Shown here one piece after another: positions 39,401-48,817 of a DNA stretch of 64,000 nt. The translations under genes were made by a program, and so were the position numbers. Source of the DNA: Bacillus sp. (in: firmicutes) (GTDB lineage Bacteria; Bacillota; Bacilli; Bacillales; JACDOC01); assembly GCA_017656295.1 (NCBI GenBank), contig JACDOC010000002.1, positions 186,001-250,000 of the forward strand, given 5' to 3'. How positions within the stretch are numbered: position 1 is the stretch's first letter; each line of letters opens with the position of its first letter. The notes beneath the pieces were generated by a model that searched no databases, had not been told where the DNA came from, and saw only the letters and a program-made list of their open reading frames with translations.

Positions 39401-41512
39401 ATGGAACAAGAAAAGTATGTCTTTTCCATAGATTGGGCTGGACGACCGTTAACCGTTGAAATCGGTCAACTTGCAAAACAAGCAAACGGTGCCGTTTTAG
39501 TCCGCTATGGTGATACGGTTGTCTTATCAACAGCAACTGCATCAAAAGAAGCAAAAGATGTCGACTTTTTCCCATTAACGGTTAACTACGAAGAGCGTTT
39601 ATACGCGGTTGGAAAAATTCCTGGAGGATTCATTAAACGGGAAGGTCGTCCGAGTGAAAAGGCGATTCTGACAAGCCGGTTAATCGACCGTCCGATTCGT
39701 CCGTTATTCGCTGAAGGTTTCCGTAATGAAGTTCAAGTCGTTAGTATGGTTATGAGTGTTGATCAAGATTGCTCACCAGAAATGGCCGCAATGTTCGGGT
39801 CATCATTGGCTCTTTGTGTGTCTGATATTCCGTTTGAAGGTCCGATTGCGGGTGTAATTGTCGGACGAGTAAACGGAAAATATGTGATCAATCCAACGAT
39901 TGAGCAACTCGAAAAAAGCGATATGCACTTAACAGTTGCTGGAACGAAAGACGCGATCAATATGGTCGAAGCAGGAGCAGATGAAGTTCCTGAAGAAGAT
40001 ATGTTAGAAGCTATCATGTTTGGACATGAAGAAATTAAACGTCTCATTGAATTCCAGCAACAAATTACGGATCAAATTGGAAAAGAAAAGATGGAAGTGG
40101 AGCTTTATGAAATTGATCCGGAATTAGAGAAACAAGTTCGCAAAATGTGCGAACAAGAAATGCTTCAAGCGATTCAAGTAGCGGAGAAGCATGCTCGTGA
40201 AGAAGCAATTCAACAAGTGAAAGATCAAGTTGTTGAAAAATTTGAGAAAAACGAAGAAAACGACGAAAAAGTAATTAAACAAGTAAAAGAAATTCTCGAC
40301 AAGCTTGTAAAAGAAGAAGTTCGTCGATTAATTACTGAAGAGAAAATACGGCCTGATGGACGTAAAATTGATGAAATTCGTCCGTTATCTTCTGCAGTTG
40401 GCTTACTACCGCGTACACATGGTTCCGGTTTATTTACGCGCGGTCAAACACAAGCTTTAAGCGTATGTACATTAGGGGCACTTGGAGATGTACAAATACT
40501 TGATGGACTTGGTATTGAAGAATCGAAACGGTTCATGCATCATTATAACTTCCCGCCATTTAGTGTTGGGGAAACAGGACCAATGCGAGGACCAGGCCGT
40601 CGGGAAATTGGTCATGGTGCACTAGGAGAACGGGCATTAGAGCCTGTGATTCCAGATGAAAAAGAATTCCCATACACCATTCGTCTTGTTTCTGAAGTAT
40701 TAGAATCCAACGGTTCTACTTCGCAAGCAAGTATATGTGCAAGTACGCTAGCCATGATGGATGCAGGTGTACCTATAAAAGCACCTGTTGCTGGGATCGC
40801 TATGGGTCTTGTAAAATCGGGTGATCATTACACCATTTTAACCGACATTCAAGGCATGGAAGACTTCTTAGGTGATATGGACTTTAAAGTAGCCGGTACT
40901 GCAAAAGGTGTTACGGCTTTACAAATGGATATTAAAATTAAAGGGCTCTCCCGTGAAATTTTAGAAGAAGCCCTGCAACAAGCGAAACGTGGCCGTATGC
41001 AAATTTTAGAACATATGTTAACGACAATTGCTGAACCACGAAAACAACTGTCTCCATATGCACCGAAAATTTTAACGATGACGATTAATCCAGAAAAAAT
41101 TCGTGACGTCATTGGACCAAGCGGTAAGCAAATTAACAAAATTATCGAGGAAACCGGCGTAAAAATTGACATTGAACAAGATGGTACCATTTTTATTTCT
41201 TCCGTTAACGAAGAAATGAACAAAAAAGCGAAGCAAATTATTGAAGATATCGTAAAAGAAGTCGAAGTTGGTCAGATGTATTTAGGTAAAGTAAAACGCA
41301 TTGAAAAATTCGGAGCATTTGTCGAAATCTTTAATGGTAAAGATGGTCTTGTCCATATTTCCGAATTAGCGGAAGAACGGGTCCGTCGTGTCGAGGACGT
41401 CGTCAAAATTGGTGACGAAATTTTAGTAAAAGTCCTTGATATTGATGCTCAGGGACGTGTCAACCTATCCCGTAAAGCAGCCATTAAAGAACAAAAAGAA
41501 CAAGCGAACTAA
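39401..41512 (+). CDS. pnp: polyribonucleotide nucleotidyltransferase (PNPase)
   Basis: PNPase (703 residues) degrades RNA phosphorolytically from the 3' end. Two RNase PH domains flank an alpha-helical domain (about 240-310); the second contains [17 protein letters not shown] and the catalytic [10 protein letters not shown] aspartates. A KH domain ([16 protein letters not shown]) and an S1 domain ([17 protein letters not shown]) complete the protein. GAGAGGAG lies 9 bases before ATG 39401. Confidence 0.98.
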   Translation: MEQEKYVFSIDWAGRPLTVEIGQLAKQANGAVLVRYGDTVVLSTATASKEAKDVDFFPLTVNYEERLYAVGKIPGGFIKREGRPSEKAILTSRLIDRPIRPLFAEGFRNEVQVVSMVMSVDQDCSPEMAAMFGSSLALCVSDIPFEGPIAGVIVGRVNGKYVINPTIEQLEKSDMHLTVAGTKDAINMVEAGADEVPEEDMLEAIMFGHEEIKRLIEFQQQITDQIGKEKMEVELYEIDPELEKQVRKMCEQEMLQAIQVAEKHAREEAIQQVKDQVVEKFEKNEENDEKVIKQVKEILDKLVKEEVRRLITEEKIRPDGRKIDEIRPLSSAVGLLPRTHGSGLFTRGQTQALSVCTLGALGDVQILDGLGIEESKRFMHHYNFPPFSVGETGPMRGPGRREIGHGALGERALEPVIPDEKEFPYTIRLVSEVLESNGSTSQASICASTLAMMDAGVPIKAPVAGIAMGLVKSGDHYTILTDIQGMEDFLGDMDFKVAGTAKGVTALQMDIKIKGLSREILEEALQQAKRGRMQILEHMLTTIAEPRKQLSPYAPKILTMTINPEKIRDVIGPSGKQINKIIEETGVKIDIEQDGTIFISSVNEEMNKKAKQIIEDIVKEVEVGQMYLGKVKRIEKFGAFVEIFNGKDGLVHISELAEERVRRVEDVVKIGDEILVKVLDIDAQGRVNLSRKAAIKEQKEQAN

Positions 41513-41513
41513 A

Positions 41514-41545
41514 AAAGTCAGGGAAATGAAACCCTGGCTTTTTTA
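41514..41545 (+). terminator. intrinsic terminator after pnp
   Basis: AGTCAGGG pairs with CCCTGGCT (one G-T pair) around AAATGAAA, followed by TTTTT. Confidence 0.85.
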
Positions 41546-41554
41546 TGTTCGCTC

Positions 41555-41732
41555 TGTTAATCGATACTGTTGATTGATACATTACACTTGTGGCGGACGC
41601 TTTCCGCGGGCAAGCTGCAAGCCGCTCCCCTCGCTACGCTCAAGTATGGTCTTGCCTGGCTTCTTGTTCCCGCGGGTGTCACCGCCGTGTGAATAACTTG
41701 CTAAAAATCAAAATAAAAATAACATAGCCTTT
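41555..41732 (+). repeat. intergenic palindrome-like repeat, copy 2
   Basis: This is the most complete copy of the repeat, about 178 bp, between pnp and ylxY. It begins TGTTAATCGATACTGTTGAT, contains the shared CTTGTGGCGGACGCTTTCCG block and ends CTAAAAATCA...ATAACATAGCC. The inner arms GCAAGCCGC and the GGCTTCTTG region, and outer arms TGGCGG and CCGCCG, are complementary. Same orientation as the other two copies. No coding potential. Confidence 0.85.
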
Positions 41733-41876
41733 ATATTAAAGAAATAAGGATTGCACTTTGAGCCATCACGGACGTTTACAGGTATACCTTGTCCTTTTCA
41801 TACATATCTTTGTAAGTAGGTACCGCTTACTTTTTAAATGCGTTTATATAGATTGAAGAAAAAGGATGTGGAACAT

Positions 41877-42845
41877 GTGAAAAGATGGCTCGTATACGGG
41901 ATGATCTTTATTCTTTCATTTATCCTCGTACAAAATGAATGGACATCAACTTATATTGAAACATTAAAAAATAAGGCGATACACGTTTCAAAACAAGAAA
42001 CCCCACTATATCAACAGATAAAAGAGAGAGCACCTAACTATGAAGCTGATCCTGAAGACGCTGTATTCGATCGTGTATGGAAGTTAATACCTGGGTATAA
42101 CGGTGTAAAAGTAGACATTGAAGCTTCCTATAAAAAAATGAAAAAGAAAAACGAATTTAATGAACAATTACTTGTCTATCATCAAGTCCCGCCCAAAGTT
42201 CATTTAGACGATTTACAACCAGCGCCTATTTACAAAGGAAATCCGAATAAGCCGATGGTAAGCTTTATCGTCAACGTGGCATGGGGAAACGAACATATAC
42301 CAAAAATGCTGGAAATTTTTAAAAAGCATGACGTGCTTGCCACCTTTTTCTTAGAAGGACGATGGGTCAAAAATAATCCAGAATTAGCGAAAACGATTGC
42401 TGCAAATGGACATGAATTAGGAAATCATTCCTATTCTCACCCCGATATGAGCCGGTTACCAAGTGTCAAAATCAGGGAAGAACTAGAAAAAACAAATGAA
42501 TTGATTAAAGGAATAACTGGAACAGAAGTCAAATGGTTCGCCCCACCAAGTGGAAGTTTTCGAGAAGAAACGATTCTTATCGCCCATGAAATGAAGATGA
42601 AAACCATTATGTGGAGCGTCGATACGGTTGATTGGAAAAAACCACCCCCTTCCGTTATTATTGAAAGGGTAACATCTAAAATTCATCCTGGAGCCATTGT
42701 ATTAATGCACCCGACTCAATCGACTGTGGACGCATTAGATGCTTTACTCCAAGCGATGAAAACGAAAAATTTTAAAGTAGGAACCATTTCCGAATTGTTA
42801 AGTGAAAAGAGAATAATGAATCGACAGGAAGCTTCTGTACAATAA
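41877..42845 (+). CDS. ylxY: polysaccharide deacetylase-like protein YlxY
   Basis: This 322-residue protein is a membrane-anchored NodB-fold polysaccharide deacetylase homologue. An N-terminal signal anchor (WLVYGMIFILSFILVQ) is followed by a spacer and the NodB domain from about residue 130. The metal-binding motif NHSYSHPD and the WFAPPSGSFREE motif are present, but the usual first motif TFDDG is replaced by VNVAWGNEH, so the catalytic Asp pair is missing. Activity is therefore doubtful. I prefer GTG 41877, 9 bases after AGGATG; an ATG at 41838 is in frame but has no ribosome site. Confidence 0.88.
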   Translation: MKRWLVYGMIFILSFILVQNEWTSTYIETLKNKAIHVSKQETPLYQQIKERAPNYEADPEDAVFDRVWKLIPGYNGVKVDIEASYKKMKKKNEFNEQLLVYHQVPPKVHLDDLQPAPIYKGNPNKPMVSFIVNVAWGNEHIPKMLEIFKKHDVLATFFLEGRWVKNNPELAKTIAANGHELGNHSYSHPDMSRLPSVKIREELEKTNELIKGITGTEVKWFAPPSGSFREETILIAHEMKMKTIMWSVDTVDWKKPPPSVIIERVTSKIHPGAIVLMHPTQSTVDALDALLQAMKTKNFKVGTISELLSEKRIMNRQEASVQ

Positions 42846-42920
42846 TGGCCCTTTCATGCTACACTCATTAAAGTTGACAATCTATTTTGAAGTTGGACTG
42901 TTGGACAGGAGGAATTTTTT

Positions 42921-44159
42921 TTGATCAAGAAATATACGTGTCAAAATGGAGTAAGAATCATTCTCGAACAAATTCCTACCGTTCGATCCGTAGCGATTGG
43001 AATATGGGTCGGCACTGGATCGAGAAATGAAACACCAAAAAATAACGGGATTTCCCATTTTCTTGAGCACATGTTTTTTAAAGGGACGACTTCAAGAAAT
43101 GCCCGTGAAATAGCAGAGGCGTTTGATTCGATTGGAGGGCAAGTAAATGCGTTCACCTCCAAAGAATATACATGTTATTATGCGAAAGTGTTAGATAACC
43201 ATGCTTCCTATGCGTTATCTGTTCTTGCGGATATGTTCTTCCATTCCACGTTTGATGAAGAAGAATTGGAGAAAGAAAAAAATGTTGTTTTAGAAGAAAT
43301 TAAAATGTATGAAGATACCCCTGATGACATCGTTCATGATTTATTAAGCCAAGCCGTATATAAAAAACATCCTTTAGGTTATCCAATTTTAGGAACAGAA
43401 GAAACATTAATGACGTTTACAGGAGATACGCTTCGGGAATATATGCATAACCATTACACTCCGGATCGCGTCGTTATTTCCGTAGCGGGAAATGTCGATG
43501 AAACGTTTATTAAAGAAGTCGAAAAATGGTTCGGTTCTTATGAAGGTGGGAAGCGTTCTGAGGAAGAAGAACAACCAGTTTTCCATTCCAACCACCTGTC
43601 TCGTAAAAAAGACACCGAACAAGCCCATTTATGTATTGGCTACGAAGGTTTGCCATTAGGGGATAAAGATATTTATAGCTTTATTATTTTAAATAATATT
43701 TTAGGTGGCAGTATGTCCTCACGATTGTTCCAAGAAGTACGTGAACAACGTGGATTAGCCTATTCTGTATTTTCCTACCATACTTCCTATTTGGATCACG
43801 GGATGTTAACGATTTACGGAGGAACGGGTGCAAATCAACTAGATGCTTTATACGAAACCATTCAAACGACATTAGCCTCAATGAAAGAAACGGGCATTAC
43901 GACGAAAGAACTGCAAAATAGTAAAGAACAGCTAAAAGGTAGCTTAATGTTAAGTTTAGAAAGTACGAATAGCCGAATGAGTCGTAACGGGAAAAACGAA
44001 TTATTGCTAAGAAAACATCGGACATTAGATGAAATTGTAGAATCGATTGATCGAGTATCTCTAGAGTCGGTGAATCGAGTGATCGAACGGGTATTTACCG
44101 ACCAATTTGCTGTTGCTCTTATTAGCCCAGATGGTCAATTACCAACAACGTTATCCTAA
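42921..44159 (+). CDS. mlpA: M16-family zinc metallopeptidase MlpA (YmxG)
   Basis: This 412-residue peptidase is of the M16B processing-peptidase type; the B. subtilis orthologue MlpA affects extracellular protease production. The inverted zinc motif HXXEH is H46-F-L-E49-H50, with the downstream Glu in EEIKMYEDTPDD. A conserved GGSMSSRLFQEVREQRGLAYS segment marks the C-terminal half. The start is TTG 42921, 6 bases after AGGAGGA. It ends at a terminator. Confidence 0.95.
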   Translation: MIKKYTCQNGVRIILEQIPTVRSVAIGIWVGTGSRNETPKNNGISHFLEHMFFKGTTSRNAREIAEAFDSIGGQVNAFTSKEYTCYYAKVLDNHASYALSVLADMFFHSTFDEEELEKEKNVVLEEIKMYEDTPDDIVHDLLSQAVYKKHPLGYPILGTEETLMTFTGDTLREYMHNHYTPDRVVISVAGNVDETFIKEVEKWFGSYEGGKRSEEEEQPVFHSNHLSRKKDTEQAHLCIGYEGLPLGDKDIYSFIILNNILGGSMSSRLFQEVREQRGLAYSVFSYHTSYLDHGMLTIYGGTGANQLDALYETIQTTLASMKETGITTKELQNSKEQLKGSLMLSLESTNSRMSRNGKNELLLRKHRTLDEIVESIDRVSLESVNRVIERVFTDQFAVALISPDGQLPTTLS

Positions 44160-44164
44160 TTTTC

Positions 44165-44194
44165 GGTCGAGCTTTTTGCTCGGCCTATTTTTTT
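44165..44194 (+). terminator. intrinsic terminator after mlpA
   Basis: GGTCGAGC (44165-44172) pairs with GCTCGGCC (44178-44185, one G-T pair) around TTTTT, followed by TATTTTTTT. Confidence 0.88.
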
Positions 44195-44293
44195 AAAAGA
44201 GACTTCTAAAACCATCTTAACGACCTTATACATGTATTAGAGAAGGAGGGAGAGTGGCTCTCTATGCTACTTTAAACAAAGGGGAGAAAACAT

Positions 44294-44533
44294 TTGCGAC
44301 TAAGTGAATTAAGTGGTAAAGAGATTGTTGATTTAAATCGTGCGGAACGACTTGGTGTATTAGGTCAAACAGATTTTGAAATTAATACGACGACAGGGCA
44401 AATTGAGGCATTAATCATTCCAACAGGGAAATGGTTTGGTATGAAAAGAAACGGTAGTGAAATTCGCGTTCCATGGAAACAAGTACGTACGATTGGAACC
44501 GATATGATTATTCTCGATATCGCTGAGGAGTGA
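44294..44533 (+). CDS. ymxH: YlmC/YmxH family PRC-barrel protein
   Basis: This 79-residue protein belongs to the YlmC/YmxH sporulation-associated PRC-barrel family, whose function is not established. It has the family start RLSELSGKEIVDLNRAERLG and the RVPWKQVRTIGTDMIILDI end. The start is TTG 44294, about 7 bases after AAAGGGGAG. It sits between mlpA and the dipicolinate genes as in B. subtilis, with terminators on both sides. Confidence 0.92.
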   Translation: MRLSELSGKEIVDLNRAERLGVLGQTDFEINTTTGQIEALIIPTGKWFGMKRNGSEIRVPWKQVRTIGTDMIILDIAEE

Positions 44534-44563
44534 ATATGAGGCTTTTAAAATAATCGGTTGATT

Positions 44564-44595
44564 AAAACGCTCGAATAAGGCTTCGAGCGTTTTTT
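44564..44595 (+). terminator. intrinsic terminator after ymxH
   Basis: AAAACGCTCGAA (44564-44575) pairs with TTCGAGCGTTTT (44582-44593) around six bases, then further T. The next 165 bases before the spoVFA promoter region show no gene. Confidence 0.92.
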
Positions 44596-44758
44596 CTTTC
44601 TCTAGTCATCCATGTGGCACACTTTAAAAAATCCCCCAAGTACCAAACTCTCCAAAAATAAAGTACCAATTATATCGAAAAACCTCCTCAAGTAAAGGTA
44701 ATCCTCATTAAAAATTTACTCTACTCAAACCTTCCGGGAAGATTCCCGCATTAACAAT

Positions 44759-44788
44759 TCACCTATTCGTCTATCGATTCATAAACTG
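44759..44788 (+). promoter_or_regulatory. possible SigK-type promoter of spoVFA
   Basis: CACC (44760-44763) and CATAAACTG (44780-44788) are 16 bases apart and resemble the SigK pattern (AC near -35, CATAnnnTA near -10; one mismatch in the latter). In B. subtilis spoVF is made in the mother cell under SigK, which supports the reading. The match is short, so confidence is limited. Confidence 0.4.
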
Positions 44789-44837
44789 TTGAAGTGATAA
44801 CTCCCTCATCTTTCTTTAAAGAAGGTGAAAAACATTG

Positions 44838-45737
44838 ATGTTAACAGGAATGCATATCGCCTGTATAGGCGGTGATGCGAGACAACTAGAAATCATTCGA
44901 AAGCTAACCGAACTGGATGCAAAGCTTGTTCTTGTAGGTTTTGAGCAATTGGATCATGCGTTTACAGGTGCGGTAAAAGAAGAGTTTGAAGACTTAGATC
45001 CTTCCCAATTAGATGCCATTATTTTACCAGTACCAGGAACGAGTTTAGAAGGCCAAGTAGAAACAATCTTTTCAAATAAAAAAGTACATTTAACTGAAAA
45101 ATGGTTAAGCCAAACACCAACACACTGTGTTATTTATTCCGGAATTAGCAACTCGTACTTAGATCATATTACGAGTCAAGCAAATCGAAAACTCGTTCAA
45201 TTGTTTGAAAGAGATGATGTAGCGATTTATAACTCCATCCCAACTGTCGAAGGCACGATCATGATGGCGATTCAGCATACTGATTTTACCATTCACGGTT
45301 CGAACGTGGTGGTGCTTGGTCTCGGACGTGTGGGTATGAGTGTGGCTAGAGTTTTTCATCATTTAGGTTCGAAAGTAAAAGTAGGAGCCAGAAGAAGTGA
45401 ACACATTGCTCGGATTACAGAAATGGGATTATACCCATTTTATCTTCATGACTTAGAAAAAGAAGTTCATGATGTTGATATTGTCATTAATACCATTCCA
45501 CACTTAGTCGTGACAGCATCCATTATTGCGAAAATGCCATCACACACGCTCATTATCGATTTAGCATCAAAACCTGGTGGGACTGATTTTCGTTATGCCG
45601 AAAAACGAGGAATAAAAGCTTTATTGGCCCCAGGGCTACCGGGCATTGTGGCGCCGAAAACAGCCGGGAAAATACTGGCGACCGTTATTGCGAAGTTACT
45701 TTACGAAGAATATTCACAAAGAAAGGAGAATCCATAA
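44838..45737 (+). CDS. spoVFA: dipicolinate synthase subunit A
   Basis: SpoVFA (DpaA, 299 residues) is the dehydrogenase-like subunit of dipicolinate synthase, which makes the calcium-dipicolinate precursor of spore cores from dihydroxy-tetrahydrodipicolinate. Signatures are IACIGGDARQLEIIRKL at the N-terminus, the Rossmann loop VVLGLGRVGMSVA, and ALLAPGLPGIVAPKTAG. ATG 44838 gives the family start and sits 9 bases after AAGGTGA; TTG 44835 is adjacent. It directly abuts spoVFB. Confidence 0.97.
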   Translation: MLTGMHIACIGGDARQLEIIRKLTELDAKLVLVGFEQLDHAFTGAVKEEFEDLDPSQLDAIILPVPGTSLEGQVETIFSNKKVHLTEKWLSQTPTHCVIYSGISNSYLDHITSQANRKLVQLFERDDVAIYNSIPTVEGTIMMAIQHTDFTIHGSNVVVLGLGRVGMSVARVFHHLGSKVKVGARRSEHIARITEMGLYPFYLHDLEKEVHDVDIVINTIPHLVVTASIIAKMPSHTLIIDLASKPGGTDFRYAEKRGIKALLAPGLPGIVAPKTAGKILATVIAKLLYEEYSQRKENP

Positions 45738-46331
45738 ATGGAGGTAAAGGGGAAACGTATTGGGTTCGGATTAACGGGCTCTCATTGTACGTATGATGCT
45801 GTGTATCCTCAAATTGAAGCACTTGTAAAAGCAGGTGCAGACGTTGTCCCTATTGTTACAGCTACGGTACAACAAACGGAAACAAGATTCGGTAAAGGGG
45901 AAGATTGGATCGAACGGATTGAAAATTTAACCGGAAAAAAAGTCATTCAATCCATTGTTGACGCCGAACCACTTGGGCCCAAAATGCCATTAGATTGTAT
46001 GGTTATAGCGCCATTAACCGGGAATTCGATGAGTAAGCTAGCCAATGCCTTGACCGATTCACCTGTTTTAATGGCCGCAAAAGCTACGTTGCGCAATCAT
46101 CACCCTGTGGTTGTTGGAATTTCCACAAACGATGCTCTCGGTCTAAATGGAGTGAATCTCATGCGTTTAATGGCTACGAAAAACATTTATTTTATTCCAT
46201 TTGGGCAAGACCATCCGTTTAAAAAACCGAATTCCATGGTAGCCGATATGAACAAATTACTTCCAACCGTAGAGGCAGCGCTAGAAGGAAAACAACTGCA
46301 ACCAGTTATTATTGAACGGTATCAAGGCTAA
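45738..46331 (+). CDS. spoVFB: dipicolinate synthase subunit B
   Basis: SpoVFB (DpaB, 197 residues) is the flavoprotein-fold subunit of dipicolinate synthase. Motifs include GFGLTGSHCTYDAV at the flavin phosphate site and VIAPLTGNSMSKLANALTDSP. AAAGGAG precedes ATG 45738. The gene follows spoVFA with no gap, and the lysine-pathway genes asd, dapG and dapA that supply its substrate come next. Confidence 0.97.
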   Translation: MEVKGKRIGFGLTGSHCTYDAVYPQIEALVKAGADVVPIVTATVQQTETRFGKGEDWIERIENLTGKKVIQSIVDAEPLGPKMPLDCMVIAPLTGNSMSKLANALTDSPVLMAAKATLRNHHPVVVGISTNDALGLNGVNLMRLMATKNIYFIPFGQDHPFKKPNSMVADMNKLLPTVEAALEGKQLQPVIIERYQG

Positions 46332-46362
46332 ATCCCACATCTACGGAATATTTTTTTTCTAC

Positions 46363-46410
46363 TTCTCTATTAAAAAGAATATGTTACAATAACGATATTA
46401 AAAAGAATAT
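46363..46410 (+). promoter_or_regulatory. asd promoter region with 15-bp direct repeats
   Basis: TACAAT (46385-46390) is a good -10 box; the best -35, TTCTCT (46363-46368), is weak. The 15-mer TATTAAAAAGAATAT occurs identically at 46368-46382 and 46396-46410, on both sides of the -10 box, 28 bases apart start to start. The repeats could bind a regulator; no protein is identified. Confidence 0.5.
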
Positions 46411-46468
46411 TTATTCGGTCGTATTCCATCTGTTATAGACGGAATAGTTGTGGAAGGAGTAAGGAAAT

Positions 46469-47518
46469 ATGGAAAAATTAAAAGGCTATCATGTTGCGGT
46501 CGTAGGTGCGACTGGTGCGGTTGGTCAACAAATGATTCAGACGCTTGAAAAACGTCAGTTTCCAATTGAAAAAATTACACTTCTCTCGTCTGCCCGTTCA
46601 GCAGGGAAAAAAGTGCTGTTTCGAGGAGAAGAGGTAACGGTTCAAGAAGCAACACCAGAGAGTTTTGAAGGTGTAGATATTGCGTTATTTAGTGCGGGAG
46701 GTTCTGTTTCTAAAGCATTAGCTCCTGAAGCAGTAAAACGAGGTGCTATTGTTATTGATAACACGAGTGCCTTCCGTATGGATCCTGAAGTGCCATTAGT
46801 CGTACCAGAAGTGAACGAAAGCGATTTACATGAACATAAAGGAATTATCGCTAATCCAAACTGTTCAACGATTCAAATGGTTGTAGCATTAGAACCAATT
46901 CGTAAAGCTTTTGGACTGAAAAAAGTTATCGTATCGACGTATCAAGCAGTTTCTGGTGCGGGCGCGGTTGCCATAGATGAATTAAAAGAACAAACGAAAG
47001 CCATTTTAAATGGAGAGCCATTTGAACCAAAAGTGTTACCAGTAAAAGGCGATGAAAAGCATTATCAAATTGCCTTTAATGCGATTCCTCAAATTGATAA
47101 ATTCCAAGACAATGGCTTTACGTTCGAAGAAATGAAAATGATTAATGAAACGAAAAAAATTATGCATATGCCAGACTTAAAAGTAGCGGCAACTTGTGTT
47201 AGACTCCCTGTTGTGACAGGCCACTCTGAATCTGTCTATATTGAAGTTGAACAAGAGGGGATCTCTGTAAGCGACTTGCACCAACTGTTAAGGGATGCAC
47301 CAGGGGTAGTCTTGCAAGATAATCCAGCTGAACAAATTTATCCGATGCCTGCAGATTGTGTCGGAAAAAATGAAGTATTTGTTGGACGTATTCGAAAAGA
47401 CTTAGATGAAGAAAAAGGATTCCATTTATGGATTGTATCCGATAATCTGTTAAAAGGTGCGGCATGGAACTCCGTGCAAATTGCAGAAAGCTTAATAAAG
47501 TTAGGATTAGTAAAATAA
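46469..47518 (+). CDS. asd: aspartate-semialdehyde dehydrogenase
   Basis: Asd (349 residues) reduces aspartyl phosphate to aspartate semialdehyde, shared by lysine, methionine, threonine and diaminopimelate synthesis. The NADP loop [14 protein letters not shown], the active-site Cys in [11 protein letters not shown] and [11 protein letters not shown] are intact. GGAAGGAG precedes ATG 46469. It heads an asd-dapG-dapA group. Confidence 0.97.
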   Translation: MEKLKGYHVAVVGATGAVGQQMIQTLEKRQFPIEKITLLSSARSAGKKVLFRGEEVTVQEATPESFEGVDIALFSAGGSVSKALAPEAVKRGAIVIDNTSAFRMDPEVPLVVPEVNESDLHEHKGIIANPNCSTIQMVVALEPIRKAFGLKKVIVSTYQAVSGAGAVAIDELKEQTKAILNGEPFEPKVLPVKGDEKHYQIAFNAIPQIDKFQDNGFTFEEMKMINETKKIMHMPDLKVAATCVRLPVVTGHSESVYIEVEQEGISVSDLHQLLRDAPGVVLQDNPAEQIYPMPADCVGKNEVFVGRIRKDLDEEKGFHLWIVSDNLLKGAAWNSVQIAESLIKLGLVK

Positions 47519-47565
47519 TTGATTGAACCTCCACTTTATAAGAAACAATGGCTAGAGGTGTTTTT

Positions 47566-48807
47566 ATGAAAATTATAGTCCAAAAGTTTGGCGGTACGTC
47601 TGTTCGCAATGAACAGGGCCGCCAAATGGCTCGTAAACATGTTGAAACAGCATTGAAAGACGGCTATAAAGTAGTAGTCGTCGTTTCTGCGATGGGACGC
47701 AAAGGAGAGCCGTACGCAACCGACACCCTTTTATCGCTTGTCGGTGGAACCGAAGCACTGATTAGTAAACGGGAACTCGATTTACTCATGTCTTGTGGCG
47801 AAGTCATTTCAAGCGTTGTTTTTTCCAATATGCTGCTAAGTCATGGGATTCGAGCAACGGCTCTTACAGGTGCTCAAGCTGGTTTTCGAACCAATAATGA
47901 CCATACGAACGCTAAAATTATTGAGATGAAATGTGAACGATTATTGAAAGAACTAGAGTCTTACGATGTCGTAGTCGTCGCTGGGTTCCAAGGAGTTGGA
48001 AAAAATGGAGATATCACTACGATTGGAAGAGGAGGTAGTGATACTTCGGCAGCGGCGTTAGGGGCAGCATTGAACGCAGAATGGATCGATATCTTTACGG
48101 ATGTCGAAGGGATTATGACGGCTGATCCACGAATCGCCGAAAAAGCGCGTCCCCTTTCTGTTGTGACGTACAATGAAGTATGTAACATGGCGTATCAAGG
48201 GGCTAAAGTTATTCATCCACGTGCGGTCGAAATTGCGATGCAAGCGAAGATTCCGATTCGTATCCGTTCGACGTATTCCGATGGACTTGGTACGCTTGTC
48301 ACCTCATTAAATAAGCAAAAACAAGGGACAGATGTTCGAGAGCGGACAGTTACTGGAATTGCACATGTAAGCAACATCTCCCAAATTAAAGTATCGGCCA
48401 AAAAAGACCAATACAATCTTCAATCAGAAGTATTCAAGGCGATGGCGAATGAACATATAAGTGTCGATTTCATCAATATTTCACCAACAGGAGTTGTTTA
48501 TACGGTTTCTGAAGATATTACGGATCGGGCGATTGAAATTTTACAAAAATTAGGTTATGAGCCGGAAGTGGAGCGCCATTGTGCGAAAGTATCCGTTGTT
48601 GGAGCAGGAATTGCTGGTGTTCCAGGAATTACATCCAAAATTGTAACAGCGTTATCAGACCGAGGCATTCGTATTTTACAGTCGGCAGATAGTCATACAA
48701 CGATATGGGTATTAGTAAAAGAAAGTGATTTAGTAGAAGCAGTAAACGCCTTACACGATGCATTTCAATTACAAGAAGACACCTTTGAATTAGAGCAAAT
48801 GGAGTAG
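47566..48807 (+). CDS. dapG: aspartokinase I, diaminopimelate-responsive type
   Basis: DapG (413 residues) phosphorylates aspartate. The kinase domain has VQKFGGTSVRNEQG, GRGGSDTSAAALGAAL and TDVEGIMTADPR; two ACT domains at the C-terminus (from about residue 275) would bind the feedback inhibitor. By synteny with B. subtilis this is the meso-diaminopimelate-inhibited isozyme that serves cell wall and spore needs. ATG 47566 lies 7 bases after AGAGGTG. Confidence 0.96.
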   Translation: MKIIVQKFGGTSVRNEQGRQMARKHVETALKDGYKVVVVVSAMGRKGEPYATDTLLSLVGGTEALISKRELDLLMSCGEVISSVVFSNMLLSHGIRATALTGAQAGFRTNNDHTNAKIIEMKCERLLKELESYDVVVVAGFQGVGKNGDITTIGRGGSDTSAAALGAALNAEWIDIFTDVEGIMTADPRIAEKARPLSVVTYNEVCNMAYQGAKVIHPRAVEIAMQAKIPIRIRSTYSDGLGTLVTSLNKQKQGTDVRERTVTGIAHVSNISQIKVSAKKDQYNLQSEVFKAMANEHISVDFINISPTGVVYTVSEDITDRAIEILQKLGYEPEVERHCAKVSVVGAGIAGVPGITSKIVTALSDRGIRILQSADSHTTIWVLVKESDLVEAVNALHDAFQLQEDTFELEQME

Positions 48808-48817
48808 AGGTGAAATA

